Positions 42,749 to 51,957 of a stretch of DNA of 64,000 bases are shown in pieces. The stretch is taken from the NCBI RefSeq assembly GCF_900115635.1, contig NZ_FOXE01000012.1:1-64000 (forward strand), in the 5' to 3' direction. The notes under the pieces are model-generated. The model saw only the letters and a program-made list of their open reading frames with translations, searched no databases and was not told where the DNA came from. Within the stretch, counting starts at the first letter, position 1. Each line of letters starts with the position of its first letter. Origin of the DNA: Oscillibacter sp. PC13 (GTDB taxonomy: Bacteria; Bacillota; Clostridia; Oscillospirales; Oscillospiraceae). The position numbers and the translations under genes were made by a program.

Positions 42749-44131
42749 TCAGTTCTGCCCAGGAACGCTTGGGAGGTGGGAGAAGCTTTCCTCCAGCTCG
42801 GCGTCAGTGGGGATATAGTCTGTCATCTCGCCGTTGTGAAATTTCTCATAAGCCACCATGTCAAAATAGCCAGTACCAGTCAAGCCGAAGACAATCGTTT
42901 TCTCCTCACCGGTCTCCTTGCACTTCAGGGCCTCATCAATGGCCACCCGAATGGCGTGGCTGCTCTCGGGGGCGGGGAGAATGCCCTCTACCCGGGCAAA
43001 CTGCTCTGCGGCCTCAAAGACCTTGGTCTGCTCCACGGAGCGGGCCTCCATGTAGCCGTCGTGGTACAGCTGGGAGAGAATAGCGCTCATGCCGTGGTAC
43101 CGCAGGCCGCCGGCGTGGTTGGCGGAGGGGATGAAGCCGCTGCCAAGGGTGTACATCTTGGCCAGGGGGCACACCATGCCGGTATCGCAGAAGTCATAGG
43201 CAAACTTGCCGCGGGTGAAGCTGGGGCAGGAGGCGGGCTCCACGGCGATAAAACGGTAATCCTTTTCGCCCCGCAGCTTTTCGCCCATGAAAGGGGAAAT
43301 CAGTCCTCCCAGATTGGAGCCGCCGCCGGCGCAGCCGATGATAATATCGGGGACAATGTTGTATTTGTCAAGGGCCACTTTGGTTTCCAGACCAATTACC
43401 GACTGGTGCAGCAGTACTTGGTTCAGCACGCTGCCCAGTACGTAGCGGTAGCCCGGATTGGAGGTGGCAACTTCCACGGCCTCGGAGATCGCGCAGCCCA
43501 GGGAGCCAGTGGTACCGGGGTGGTCTGCCAGAATTTTCCGGCCGATGGCGGTGGTTTCGGAGGGGGATGGGGTGACGGAGGCCCCGTAGGTGCGCATGAC
43601 CTCCCGGCGGAAGGGCTTTTGCTCGTAGCTGACCTTTACCATGTAGACCTTGCAGTCCAGTCCCAGATAGGAGCAGGCCATGGAGAGAGCGGTGCCCCAC
43701 TGGCCGGCGCCGGTCTCGGTGGTGACACCCTTCAGACCCTGCTGCTTGGCGTAATAGGCCTGCGCAATGGCACTGTTCAGCTTATGGGAGCCGGAAGTGT
43801 TATTGCCTTCAAACTTATAATAAATTTTGGCCGGAGTCTGAAGCTTTTCCTCCAGGCAGTAGGCCCGCACCAGGGGAGAGGGACGGTACATTTTATAAAA
43901 GTCCCGAATCTCCTGGGGAATGGGGATTTCCCGGGTGTCATTATCCAACTCCTGCCGGATCAACTCGTCGCAGAATACGGGGCGCAGATCCTCAAAACCC
44001 ATGGGGGCGCCGGTACCGGGATTCAGAAGAGGGGCGGGCTTATTCTTCATATCGGCCCGGACATTGTACCATGTCTTGGGCATCTCATCTTCAGACAGAT
44101 AAATTTTGTAAGGAATTTTTTCAGTTGCCAT
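42749..44131 (-). CDS. trpB2: Tryptophan synthase beta-like enzyme (TrpB2 type)
   Basis: A 460-residue fold-type II PLP enzyme. PLP Lys117 is in NTSGSHKLNSA, ETGAGQWGTALS follows, and CAGGGSNLGGLISPF binds phosphate. The extra N-terminal 80 residues and overall length mark the TrpB2 branch, which makes tryptophan from indole and serine without needing TrpA. A T-box with a UGG (Trp) specifier precedes it, tying the gene to tryptophan supply. There are no other trp genes nearby, so it may salvage indole, which is abundant in the gut. ATG 44131 follows AAGGAG. Confidence 0.93.
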   Translation of the reverse strand: MATEKIPYKIYLSEDEMPKTWYNVRADMKNKPAPLLNPGTGAPMGFEDLRPVFCDELIRQELDNDTREIPIPQEIRDFYKMYRPSPLVRAYCLEEKLQTPAKIYYKFEGNNTSGSHKLNSAIAQAYYAKQQGLKGVTTETGAGQWGTALSMACSYLGLDCKVYMVKVSYEQKPFRREVMRTYGASVTPSPSETTAIGRKILADHPGTTGSLGCAISEAVEVATSNPGYRYVLGSVLNQVLLHQSVIGLETKVALDKYNIVPDIIIGCAGGGSNLGGLISPFMGEKLRGEKDYRFIAVEPASCPSFTRGKFAYDFCDTGMVCPLAKMYTLGSGFIPSANHAGGLRYHGMSAILSQLYHDGYMEARSVEQTKVFEAAEQFARVEGILPAPESSHAIRVAIDEALKCKETGEEKTIVFGLTGTGYFDMVAYEKFHNGEMTDYIPTDAELEESFSHLPSVPGQN

Positions 44132-44171
44132 TTTTGTTTCTCCTTTCGGTTTGCGGTTCCTTCCGGGAAAG

Positions 44172-44465
44172 AAAAAAGACCTCTGTCCCCATGAAGAAAC
44201 CTGAGTGAATAGGTTCCTTTGGGACAAAAGTCTGAAAACTTCTGCGGTGCCACCCAAATTGACGATTATCGTCCGCTCGGCGATGTGCCAACACACATCC
44301 TTCCTTGGTAACGGGGGAAAAGCCCGTCGGTGCTTACTGGCCATATGGCGTTCAGCCCGCCCTCGGCAGTCCATTCAATAAAGTTGTTTCTGCTGCACTC
44401 CCACCAGCGGCAGCTCTCTGAAAGAAACGCACCTTTATCTACTCGTCTGCGTCATCGGTTTTGTT
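44172..44465 (-). promoter_or_regulatory. T-box riboswitch, Trp specifier
   Basis: On the minus strand the order is: stem I distal block AGAGAGCTGCCG with CTGGTGGGAGTGCAGC, then specifier region TTGAATGGACTGCC with TGG (Trp) before the conserved A, then the T-box GGGTGGCACCGC, then a terminator pairing GACTTTTGTCCC with GGGGACAGAGGTC before TTTTTT. Uncharged tRNA-Trp should stabilise the antiterminator and let trpB2 be transcribed. Confidence 0.93.
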
Positions 44466-44482
44466 CTTTTGAACTTGGGCAA

Positions 44483-44512
44483 AGTGTACTCCGTCAAAGG
44501 GGAAGTTGTCAA
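44483..44512 (-). promoter_or_regulatory. trpB2 T-box promoter
   Basis: Minus-strand TTGACA (44507-44512), 18-base spacer, TACACT (44483-44488), just ahead of the T-box. Confidence 0.7.
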
Positions 44513-44542
44513 TCCCTAAAATAAAATTTTTGCACATTATAC

Positions 44543-44571
44543 AAAACACGGCGGGTAAAAACCCACCGTGC
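44543..44571 (-). terminator. obgE terminator
   Basis: Minus strand GCACGGTGGG and CCCGCCGTG form a stem around TTTTTA, followed by TTTTGT. Confidence 0.85.
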
Positions 44572-44578
44572 TGTGCAT

Positions 44579-45862
44579 TTACCGCTGATATTCAAATTCA
44601 AAGTCGTACATGGAAACGGTATCTCCGTCCTGGATCCCCATCTCCTCCATCTGCTGAAACAATCCGGATTCCCGCAGGGCCCTGTCAAACCACATACGGC
44701 TCTCATAGTCTGCAAAGTTGACGTTGGCCATCAGGCGCTGGAGCCACGGACCCTCTACAATCCAGGTGCCGTTATCAGCGCGCTGAATATCCAGCGGGGC
44801 AGAGGCATCCACTGCCGGCGTCTTGGGGACGTATTCCGGCTCATACACCGTGACTGGAGGAAGAACAGAGAGTGCCTCTGCCACCTTCTTCACCAGTTCA
44901 CGGGTGCCCTGGTATGCGGCTGCCGAAATTTCATACAAGGAATATCCCAGGGTTTCCACATGCTGGCGCAAGCGCTCAAGGTTCTCAGGATTTTCCATAA
45001 TGTCCACTTTGTTGGCACACACGATCTGGGGCCGCTCCGCCAGATTCACACTGTAGTGCTTCAGTTCCTCATTGATGGCGTCAAAGTCCGCCACGGGGTC
45101 CCGCCCCTCGCTGCCGGACACATCTACCACGTGCACCAGCAGACGGCAGCGGTCAATGTGCCGCAGGAAGTCGTGTCCCAGACCGGCACCTTCGCTGGCG
45201 CCCTCAATGATGCCGGGGATATCCGCCATAACAAAGGAGACTCCCTCGTCTACCCATACCACGCCCAGATTGGGGAACAGGGTGGTAAAGTGATAGTTGG
45301 CAATTTTTGGCTGGGCCTTGGAAACCACGGACAGAAGCGTCGACTTGCCCACATTGGGAAAGCCGATGAGACCCACATCCGCCAAAAGCTTCAGCTCCAG
45401 AACCACATCATGGAATTCTCCGGGCAGTCCCGCCTTGGCAAAGCGGGGCACCTGGCGGGTTGGGGTGGCAAAGTGCATGTTGCCCCATCCGCCTCTGCCG
45501 CCCTTGCAGAGGACAAAGGGCTCTGAACCGCTCATGTCCTTGATAATTTCGTTGGTCTCAGCATCCCGAACAAGCGTCCCGCGGGGAACCTTGATGGTCA
45601 GATTCTGACCGTCTCTTCCGGATTTCCGTGCACCTTGGCCGTCCATGCCGTTGGACGCCACATATTTGCGCTTATAGCGGAAATCCATCAGAGTGGACAT
45701 ATTGTCATCCACCACCAGAATGATGGAACCGCCGCGACCGCCGTCGCCTCCATCCGGGCCACCGGCAGCCACATATTTTTCACGGTGAAAGGCCACAACT
45801 CCGTTGCCGCCGTTGCCGGCCTGCACGGTAATGCGTGCCTTGTCGATAAATGATGTTGCCAT
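44579..45862 (-). CDS. obgE: GTPase ObgE/CgtA
   Basis: A 427-residue ribosome-associated GTPase with three domains: glycine-rich Obg fold (1-158; GGNGVVAFHREKYVAAGGPD), G domain (about 160-330; GFPNVGKSTLL, DIPG, NKVD) and the C-terminal OCT domain (about 355-425). It acts in 50S subunit assembly and stringent response. Linkage to rpmA and rplU downstream of the same strand is the usual Firmicute order rplU-prp-rpmA-obg. Confidence 0.97.
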   Translation of the reverse strand: MATSFIDKARITVQAGNGGNGVVAFHREKYVAAGGPDGGDGGRGGSIILVVDDNMSTLMDFRYKRKYVASNGMDGQGARKSGRDGQNLTIKVPRGTLVRDAETNEIIKDMSGSEPFVLCKGGRGGWGNMHFATPTRQVPRFAKAGLPGEFHDVVLELKLLADVGLIGFPNVGKSTLLSVVSKAQPKIANYHFTTLFPNLGVVWVDEGVSFVMADIPGIIEGASEGAGLGHDFLRHIDRCRLLVHVVDVSGSEGRDPVADFDAINEELKHYSVNLAERPQIVCANKVDIMENPENLERLRQHVETLGYSLYEISAAAYQGTRELVKKVAEALSVLPPVTVYEPEYVPKTPAVDASAPLDIQRADNGTWIVEGPWLQRLMANVNFADYESRMWFDRALRESGLFQQMEEMGIQDGDTVSMYDFEFEYQR

Positions 45863-45906
45863 GAGAACACACCTCCAAAGATAGTATGAGAAGATTGAGA
45901 CGTGTG

Positions 45907-45943
45907 CATCCCAAGGCGCGGAGATTTCCGCGCCCTCGGATGC
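45907..45943 (-). other. GC-rich leader hairpin before obgE
   Basis: GCATCCgaGGGCGCGGA pairs with TCCGCGCCttGGGATGC. There is no U-tract, so it is more likely a structured leader or processing site than a terminator. Confidence 0.45.
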
Positions 45944-45964
45944 AGACGCCTGTGAGATACGGGG

Positions 45965-45998
45965 AAAAAGAGCCCCGAACGGTTTCGTTCGGGGCTCT
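45965..45998 (-). terminator. rpmA operon terminator
   Basis: AGAGCCCCGAACG and CGTTCGGGGCTCT form a perfect stem with a short loop, followed on the minus strand by TTTTTCC. Confidence 0.9.
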
Positions 45999-46009
45999 CC
46001 ACATCTGAT

Positions 46010-46291
46010 TTACTCAGCCTCGTAAACAGAAGCCTGCTTACGATCCTTACCCAGACGCTCAAAACGGAGCACGCCGTCCGCGGTGGCGAACAGGGTATCG
46101 TCGCTGCCGATGCCGACATTCACACCCGGATGGATGTGGGTGCCGCGCTGGCGAACCAGAATGTTGCCGGCCTTGACAAACTGACCGTCTGCGCGCTTGG
46201 GACCCAGGCGCTTGGACTCGGAGTCACGGCCGTTCTTGGTGGAGCCGCCGCCCTTCTTGTGGGCGAAGAACTGAAGACCAATACGAATCAT
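46010..46291 (-). CDS. rpmA: Ribosomal protein L27 with cleavable N-terminal extension
   Basis: A 93-residue L27. The mature part [21 protein letters not shown] is preceded by MIRIGLQFF, a Firmicute-type extension ending in the FF-A/S cleavage motif removed by the Prp protease. The gene for Prp lies upstream in the same operon. I used ATG 46291, 11 bases after AAAGGA; an ATG at 46303 overlaps that site. Confidence 0.97.
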   Translation of the reverse strand: MIRIGLQFFAHKKGGGSTKNGRDSESKRLGPKRADGQFVKAGNILVRQRGTHIHPGVNVGIGSDDTLFATADGVLRFERLGKDRKQASVYEAE

Positions 46292-46333
46292 GATACGGAC
46301 CATCCTTTCTGTAGAATGTAGATGGAGAAGACG

Positions 46334-46666
46334 TCAATCGTCTTCCAGAACTTCAATATTGTCGGGGTATTCGTCATGGAGCTCGGTGAAGTAGACCATC
46401 AGCCCCGTCAAAAGTGCCTGACAGGTACTCTCCGCCGCGGGGGCAAGTCCACCCGGAAGGCGGAGGGAAATAGACGCATCCGCTTCCCGAACCTTTACAG
46501 ACGCCGCAAGACCCAGCACGTCATTAATGGTGGCTTCCACCAGCCGGACGGCACTGGTGACAGCGGCGCAGACGATGTCGGAGCCCGCCTCCGCATAACC
46601 GCTGTGGCCCCTGGAGTCAAATCCGGTAATCCGGTCTCCCTCCATGCGGAATATAACGGTGGTCAT
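46334..46666 (-). CDS. prp: Ribosomal-processing cysteine protease Prp
   Basis: A 110-residue Prp (YsxB) protein: the catalytic His is in SRGHSGYAEAG (about 21) and the catalytic Cys in SDIVCAAVTSAVRL (about 33). It cleaves the L27 N-terminal extension, an essential step where the extension exists. It sits between rplU and rpmA, starting 3 bases from the rplU stop. Confidence 0.95.
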   Translation of the reverse strand: MTTVIFRMEGDRITGFDSRGHSGYAEAGSDIVCAAVTSAVRLVEATINDVLGLAASVKVREADASISLRLPGGLAPAAESTCQALLTGLMVYFTELHDEYPDNIEVLEDD

Positions 46667-46669
46667 GCC

Positions 46670-46981
46670 TTAGACAGAAATCTTGGCGATCTCAACCTTG
46701 GTGTAAGGCTGACGATGGCCCTGACGCTTACGGTACCCCTTCTTCGGGTTATACTTGAAGATGTGAATCTTCTTGCCCTTGCCGTTCTTGACGATTTTGG
46801 CCTCCACAGAAGCGCCCTCCACAACGGGAGTGCCGAAGGTGGCCTTATCGCCGTCCAGAATGGCCAGCACCTGGTCAAACTTCACGGTATCGCCGGCTTC
46901 CTGGTCCAGCTTTTCGATGTAGACCACGTCGCCCTCAGCTACCTTGTACTGCTTGCCGCCGGTCACGATGATTGCGTTCAT
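46670..46981 (-). CDS. rplU: Ribosomal protein L21
   Basis: A 103-residue L21: [18 protein letters not shown] at the start and [24 protein letters not shown] in the middle to end. ATG 46981 follows AAGGAG; an upstream ATG at 47053 is within the leader. First gene of rplU-prp-rpmA; the leader of about 75 bases may hold the known L21 autoregulatory structure, which I could not verify. Confidence 0.97.
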   Translation of the reverse strand: MNAIIVTGGKQYKVAEGDVVYIEKLDQEAGDTVKFDQVLAILDGDKATFGTPVVEGASVEAKIVKNGKGKKIHIFKYNPKKGYRKRQGHRQPYTKVEIAKISV

Positions 46982-47067
46982 TACTTGTTTCAACTCCTTC
47001 ACTACGGGCTCGCTGTCGGGGGCGGTTTGAAAAAACACTTTTAACCCATTCAAAGCGGCTTATCAAG

Positions 47068-47096
47068 TATATCAGTGAACATCTGGATTGTCAACG
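47068..47096 (-). promoter_or_regulatory. rplU promoter
   Basis: Minus-strand TTGACA (47091-47096), 17-base spacer, TATACT (47068-47073). Near-consensus, fitting a ribosomal protein operon. Confidence 0.85.
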
Positions 47097-47134
47097 GGTT
47101 TTGGGAGAAAAACCAACTTTTTACAGAAAAAAGT

Positions 47135-47868
47135 TCATCCGCCCCGGACGGTGGAAAATTGGGTCAGCCCATCCAGTGTGACCGTGATGATATTACTCTC
47201 CAACGTATCCGGAAAGCCGGAGGCGGCACCGGTGCGGGTATCATAAACGGAATGAAACAAGTAATAGCCAAAACGGTTGCCATGCTTTTGCAGCCCCGTC
47301 ATACCCTGGAGCTTTCCCGGCCAAAGTGTGCCATCAGCCGTAGTGGTGAGACTGGCGCACAGGTCGCTGCGAAACACGCCCATACGCTTGCCTGCGGGAC
47401 GCTGCATAGAACCGGTGACCAGTTGCCCGCCGCTTTGGCGGCAGACACCCTCCGCCCGGAAGAAAATGCGCCAGAAGCCATTGTCCGGCCCATCCCGGTC
47501 CAGAGCCTCCACTATGATGCGGCAGCCGGTCTCATCCTCGTACAGGACCTTGCCAATGCTGCTGTCCGGGTCTGAAAGGTCGATGTCAACGCTGTATGTG
47601 CCGGGGACCTCTGTAAAGGAAAGACGGTAATCCAGGTCGTCGAACTGGTAGGAAAGGCCGTTTGCCCAACTGCCGAAGAAGTCAAAATAGGCCAATAAAG
47701 AGAGTAAAACAGCCAGTATCATGACGATTCCGCCACCCACAGCTGCCCAGCGGCGCTTGACTTCCAGCAAGTTCGGGGACCGGGGGGCACCGTAGATAAT
47801 TTCCGTCATATCAACATCCAGTGCGGCGGCAATGCGCTCCAGCGCGTCCAAATCCGGCAGGGCCTTCT
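47135..47868 (-). pseudogene. XRE-type regulator with membrane and sensor part, N-terminus lost
   Basis: The frame begins with KALPDLDALERIAAALDVDMTEIIYG, the end of an XRE helix-turn-helix domain, then a transmembrane helix (about 35-58 from the TTG) and an extracellular or lumenal domain of about 170 residues (SYQFDDLDYRLSFTEVPGTYS ..). The first 40-45 residues, including helices 1-3 of the HTH, are missing: at 47868 the sequence switches to the 3' part of a serine recombinase. The DNA-binding domain is therefore broken, although a TTG at 47851 could start a remnant. Confidence 0.8.
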
Positions 47869-49406
47869 CTCATGCACGACGATCTTCTCAATCAAGGCGT
47901 TGAGCATTTCAGCGGTCAGCTCCTCCGGGTAGGCGTACTGGTGGATGAGGTCGATCCACTGGCCAATGCTGACTGTGGCCTGCTGCTCCGTGGCAAGCTC
48001 GGCTTGCAGCTGCTCGATTTTTTCCAGCACTTCCGCCTGCTCCGTCTGGTACTTCTCAGACAGGGCGTTGAAGTTGTACTCCGTGATGCGCTCTGCCGCC
48101 CAGTCCTCGTAGAGCTTGGAAAACAGCCTGTCAAGCTCCTTCTGCCGCTTCTGCGCCCGTTTCAGCTCCGCCTCCCGCATTCGCGTCATCCGCTGCTGCT
48201 CCCTATCGTTGGCGTGGAGCAACTGTCCTTTCAGGTGTTCCTCTCCCACATCCGCCTGTGCCGACCAGTATCGCAGGCGGCTGAGAACATAGGCGTACAG
48301 GGTATCGTAGCAGACGTAGTGCGCGGTGCAGTCGGCGTGCTTTGGCCCGTACTGGCGATAGGACGTACAGTTGAAGTAACTGAACGGCTTGCTGACACTC
48401 TTGTTGGTGGCAAAGCTCATGGAGCAGCCGCAGTCGGCGCATTTCACAAGGCCGGAGAAAATCTGCATGGTGGCGCTTTTCATCTTTCTGCGCCGGTTGG
48501 CAATCTGCACCTGCTCAAACACTTCCGTGGAGATAATGGCCTCGTGGGTGTTCTCTCCACCCGCAGCCATTCTTCCGGCGGCTTCCGGATTTTCTTCTTA
48601 TTCTTGTAGGAAATGTTGGTCTGCACCCCGTGAATGGTGTTGCCGATGTAGGTCTCGTTTCTCACGATGCTTTTGACCTGCGCCACCGTCCATGCGTAGC
48701 GCTTCTTTTCCGGCGCGTCAGCGTAGATGTTGGCGAAGGTGCCGTAGCGGGAGTAGTTCAGCCAGCCGGGGATAGGCACCTGCTCATCCAACAGGATACC
48801 CGTGATCTTGGCAGCGCCCGCCCCGTGAAAGGCAAGGTCGAAAATCTTCTCCACGATCCAGCGGTTCTCCTCGTCAATGACCAGACGATTCTATACCTCC
48901 GGGTCACGCTTGTAGCCCAGCAGCGCGTAGGAGAAAATGCGCCCGCCTGCCAGAAACTTTGCGTGGAAGGAGTTCTTGACCTTGCGGCTGGTGTCCTTTG
49001 CCGCCCATTCGTTGAATAAATTTTTGAACGGCACAAAGTCCGAAAGCCCCTTCTCCGTGTCCTCGTTGTCGGAAACGGCAATGTAGCGGACGCCCTTTTC
49101 CGGGAACACGAACTCCAGATAGTAGTCCATTATGATATGCTCACGACCAAATCGGGATAGGTCTTTACTGGCAATGCAGTTCACTTTCTCCGCTTCCACA
49201 TCTGCCATCATGCGCTGAAAATTAGGCCGATCAAAATTCGTCCCGCTCCATCTGTCGTCGATATATTCGTCTACCACATGGAGGTTGTTTTCTCTGGCAA
49301 AGCGCCGCAGGATCGTGCGCTGGGTCTCAATGGATACGCTGTCGCCGAAGCTCTCATCGTCACGGATCAGTCTCATGTAGAGTGCGGTATTGTATGGTTG
49401 TTTCAT
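47869..49406 (-). pseudogene. Large serine recombinase (TnpX-like), broken
   Basis: The N-terminal catalytic domain is well preserved (LYMRLIRDDE, SVSIETQRTIL, KDLSRFGREHIIMDYYLE, YIAVSDNEDTEKGLSDFVPFKNLFNEWAAKDTSRK). A TAG at 48891 interrupts it at DPEV; the Recombinase domain follows (FHGAGAAKITGILLDEQVPIPGW), then a frameshift near 48560 at EEWLRVE/ENTHEAIIS, the zinc-ribbon (CADCGCSMSFA) and coiled coil. It ends at IEKIVVHE, losing the last 20 or so residues at the left boundary. Non-functional. Confidence 0.9.
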
Positions 49407-49513
49407 TGACTTCCTCCTTACAGTCGAAATAACCCACGCTTACAATACGTTTGCTGAGTAAAGCATACCATAAGCGCGGGTCTGATTCAACGATAACCTT
49501 GTAAAAACCTCTT

Positions 49514-49849
49514 TCAGCTTGCCTTTACAGCCGGGGCTTTCGCCCCTGCCTCAAAGCGGATGGCATCCGCCGCGATTCCGCCGTAGGACTTGCCCTGCGG
49601 TTTGAAATGCTCCCACACGCGGATGCGGGTCTTGCCGTGATAAAAGTACAGCGTGCCGTCCTCGTCCCGCACATAGAAGGTGGGGACGGAGGGCTTGCCG
49701 CTCATCATTTCGTCGTAGTAATCCTCCCAATACTTCCTGCAAGTGTCGAGGAAGCTCTGAGGCGGGTCGAAGATGGGATCGAAGCAGCTCTCAAGGTCGA
49801 TCACCCCGGTCTCATCGGGGCGGGTGGTGCTGAGGTCAGTTTTTCTCAT
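49514..49849 (-). CDS. Accessory protein of mobilizable element, unrecognised
   Basis: A 111-residue intact frame. ATG 49849 has AAAGGA upstream; a TTG two codons earlier is also in frame. It contains CFDPIFDPPQSFLDTCRKYWEDYYDEMMSG and an Asp-rich beta segment DEDGTLYFYHGKTRIRVWEHF, seen as hypothetical proteins in Tn4451-type elements. No function known. Confidence 0.65.
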   Translation of the reverse strand: MRKTDLSTTRPDETGVIDLESCFDPIFDPPQSFLDTCRKYWEDYYDEMMSGKPSVPTFYVRDEDGTLYFYHGKTRIRVWEHFKPQGKSYGGIAADAIRFEAGAKAPAVKAS

Positions 49850-49864
49850 AGGCAAGTTCCTTTC

Positions 49865-51313
49865 TCATAATTTGATTTCATTCTTGCGGGTGCGGGTCTG
49901 TGCGCGGCGCTGCTCGTCATACTGTGCGCTCTCCACGGCGTACTGAATCTGGCGGATGCTTTTCAGGTCGGTATGTATGGCTTTCAGCTTTTCGGCCTCC
50001 TCTCGGAACTCCCGTTGCAGCCGCGCCCGTTCCTCCTGCCAGCCCTTTTCCGGCAGCGTGCCGCCCTCCGTCAGATAGGGTTTCAGTTCCGGCTGTGCCA
50101 GATAGAAAAAGTGCAGCGGACGCTCCTGCGCTGCGGCGTATTCCGCTCGCTTTTTCTTCCACCGGATGCCGTTCAGTTTGTCGTAGACAGGCTTGCCCTC
50201 CCGGTAAAAGCCCGCAAGCTGCACCAGCCTGTCCAGTTTCTTGATGTGCTTCTCCTTGGCGGAGAGGGACGCTTTCAGCGCGTCGCAGTTTTGCTCATGG
50301 ATGGTCAGGCAGGCTTCCAGATCGGAGAGGGTGCTGATCTGATTATTGGACAGATAGTTGATGGCGGCACTGTAGCTTTTCAGATTTCCACGCTCCGGCG
50401 TTGCGTCCGGTGTAGTAGCGCCCAATCAGGTCAGCCACCAGCGGATCCCGTGGATTGGACATTTCGGTTTTTACCGCTTTCAGCCATGCCAGCAGCTTGG
50501 AGACCGTCTGCCGGATGCCGCGCAACGTGGCATTGGCGGAGCGCACCCAGCGGTTGAAGTCGCCCTTATCGGTGGTGATCCCTCTTTTCTCCATCGCCTG
50601 GACGCTGACGCCCTCATGGACGGTGGGGATCTGATCCACGCCCTGTCGGGCATAGCTGCGGTGGGCGATGCGGCAATCCAATTTCTTCTCCGCAAACTTG
50701 GCATTGCAGAGGTCAGCCCACGCCTGCCGCCACGCTTCCAGCGTTTCCGGCTTGCCCCAGTCGGTGGTAGGGACGGCATTGAACACATAGTTGCCCGCCT
50801 CGTCCAGGATGCGCTCCCGTGTTCGTCCAGCACATATTCCTGGCGCTGCTTGTTGCCCCACCTGCCGTCCGGCTCAATGGGACGAATGGGACACATGACA
50901 TGAAAGTGCGGATTAGAAATGCCGCCGTCTGCCTTGTCGGGAGAGTGAACGGCGAAGTTCACCACCATGCCACGGCACACAAAATGCTCTAACAAAAATT
51001 GCCTTGCGAGGTCGATGTTCTCCTGCATGGAAAACTCGTTCTGCAAGGCAATGTCAAAGCTGTATGCAAGCTGGGCTTTCTTCCCGCGCTCGGCTTTCTC
51101 CACGGCGTTCCAGAGAGTTTCACGGTCTGCGTACTCTGGCGGGACGTGTGAGGGCAGCAGGATTTCCGAACAAATCACGCCGCCCTTGCGGGTGTAATCG
51201 CTGTCCTCGCCGTAGTATTCGCTGTGCAGCTTTTCTCCGGCACGGTATGCAGCAGAAGCCACGGTGGATTGTTTGGCGCTGCGCTTGATCTGCGTCACAT
51301 GAAAATGAAATAA
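49865..51313 (-). pseudogene. MobA/MobL relaxase, broken
   Basis: The MobA/MobL (MobQ-type) relaxase is spread over three frames. The N-terminal nuclease part reads FHFHVTQIKRSAKQSTVASAAYRAGEKL, with the metal-binding NPHFHVMCPIRPI motif. A shift near 50820-50860 leads to ILDEAGNYVFNAVPTTDW and RIAHRSYARQG; a second near 50400 leads to the coiled-coil C-terminus (RPLHFFYLAQPELKPYL). The expected start codon is ATT (about 51313) rather than ATG. Two frameshifts and the missing start mean no full relaxase is made. Confidence 0.85.
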
Positions 51314-51321
51314 TGCAATGT

Positions 51322-51633
51322 TCAGTCACCTCCTACATGATCGGCGTGATTGCCGATGGCTTCCGTGAGTACCCTTTGTACGTCTGGCAAGGCAAAAACC
51401 TGTTCTGCAAAAGCGTAGAACTCGGTGTCGCTTAAATATTTCGTCTGCGGCATGACACTCTCAATGGCTGCACCATGGGTGATAAGCCTGTACGCCCGTT
51501 TACGCCGATCTCCTTTTTCATAGTAGGCGGCACGGTTCTCAAGCTGCTGCTGTTTGTGACGAAGCTGGACAAGCTGGCGCTCATTGTCAGCAATTTCAGC
51601 GTTCAGCGCGGCAACAGTTTTCTGTTTGGGCAT
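51322..51633 (-). CDS. DUF3847 mobilization protein
   Basis: A 103-residue protein with a coiled coil (LNAEIADNERQLVQLRHKQQQLENRAAYYEKGDRRKRAYRLI, in pieces) and C-terminal DTEFYAFAEQVFALPDVQRVL. DUF3847 proteins are the MobC-like partners of MobA/MobL in these elements, helping relaxase at oriT. The AAGGAGG site and ATG 51633 are intact. First gene after the oriT. Confidence 0.85.
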   Translation of the reverse strand: MPKQKTVAALNAEIADNERQLVQLRHKQQQLENRAAYYEKGDRRKRAYRLITHGAAIESVMPQTKYLSDTEFYAFAEQVFALPDVQRVLTEAIGNHADHVGGD

Positions 51634-51679
51634 GATGTTTAACCTCCTTCGATGTGATGGGATGGATAGGATAGAAAAA

Positions 51680-51708
51680 GACCGTCTACTTTTTCCGTAG
51701 ACGGTCTG
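51680..51708. terminator. Hairpin upstream of DUF3847 gene
   Basis: AAGACCGTCTAC and GTAGACGGTCTT-type arms around TTTTTCC, AT-rich on both sides. It may be a terminator or part of the element's regulatory DNA. Confidence 0.55.
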
Positions 51709-51895
51709 GATGACAGTGTGGGATTTTCAGACTTTGCGGCGGGAATGGGCTGCGTCAGCAGGCTGTTCCCGCTACAAAGTGGGCAGGGATAGACGCACAA
51801 GCGTCGCAAGAGGTGCAGCCCCTTGTTCGGAACGGAGTGACGCAAAACAGCCCGGACATTCGAGTGTCCGGGCTGTCTGCCTCGCAGAGCGCACG

Positions 51896-51928
51896 ATACA
51901 GGCGTCAGCCTGTATAGAAGTGCGCCCT
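51896..51928 (+). other. IncQ/MobQ-like origin of transfer (oriT)
   Basis: Inverted repeat ATACAGGC-GTCA-GCCTGTAT is followed by AGAAGTGCGCCCT. The core AAGTGCGCCCT (51918-51928) is the same as the nick region of the RSF1010/R1162 oriT, and the spacing from the inverted repeat is the same type. The relaxase in this element belongs to the matching MobA/MobL family. A further hairpin (CAGCCCGGACA..TGTCCGGGCTG, 51849-51879) flanks it. Confidence 0.78.
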
Positions 51929-51957
51929 TTCGTTCCTCAAAGGTTCTTAGCGCTTCC

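Larger units (their letters stand above)
47869..51957. mobile_element. Decayed mobilizable element, Tn4451-like
   Basis: A block holding a TnpX-type serine recombinase, an accessory protein, a MobA/MobL relaxase, a DUF3847 mobilization protein and an IncQ-like oriT, all but the oriT on the minus strand. The left edge cuts both the recombinase 3' end and the XRE gene; the right edge lies between the oriT and the IclR gene and is not exact. Stops, frameshifts and a lost start codon mean it cannot move by itself. Confidence 0.8.
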
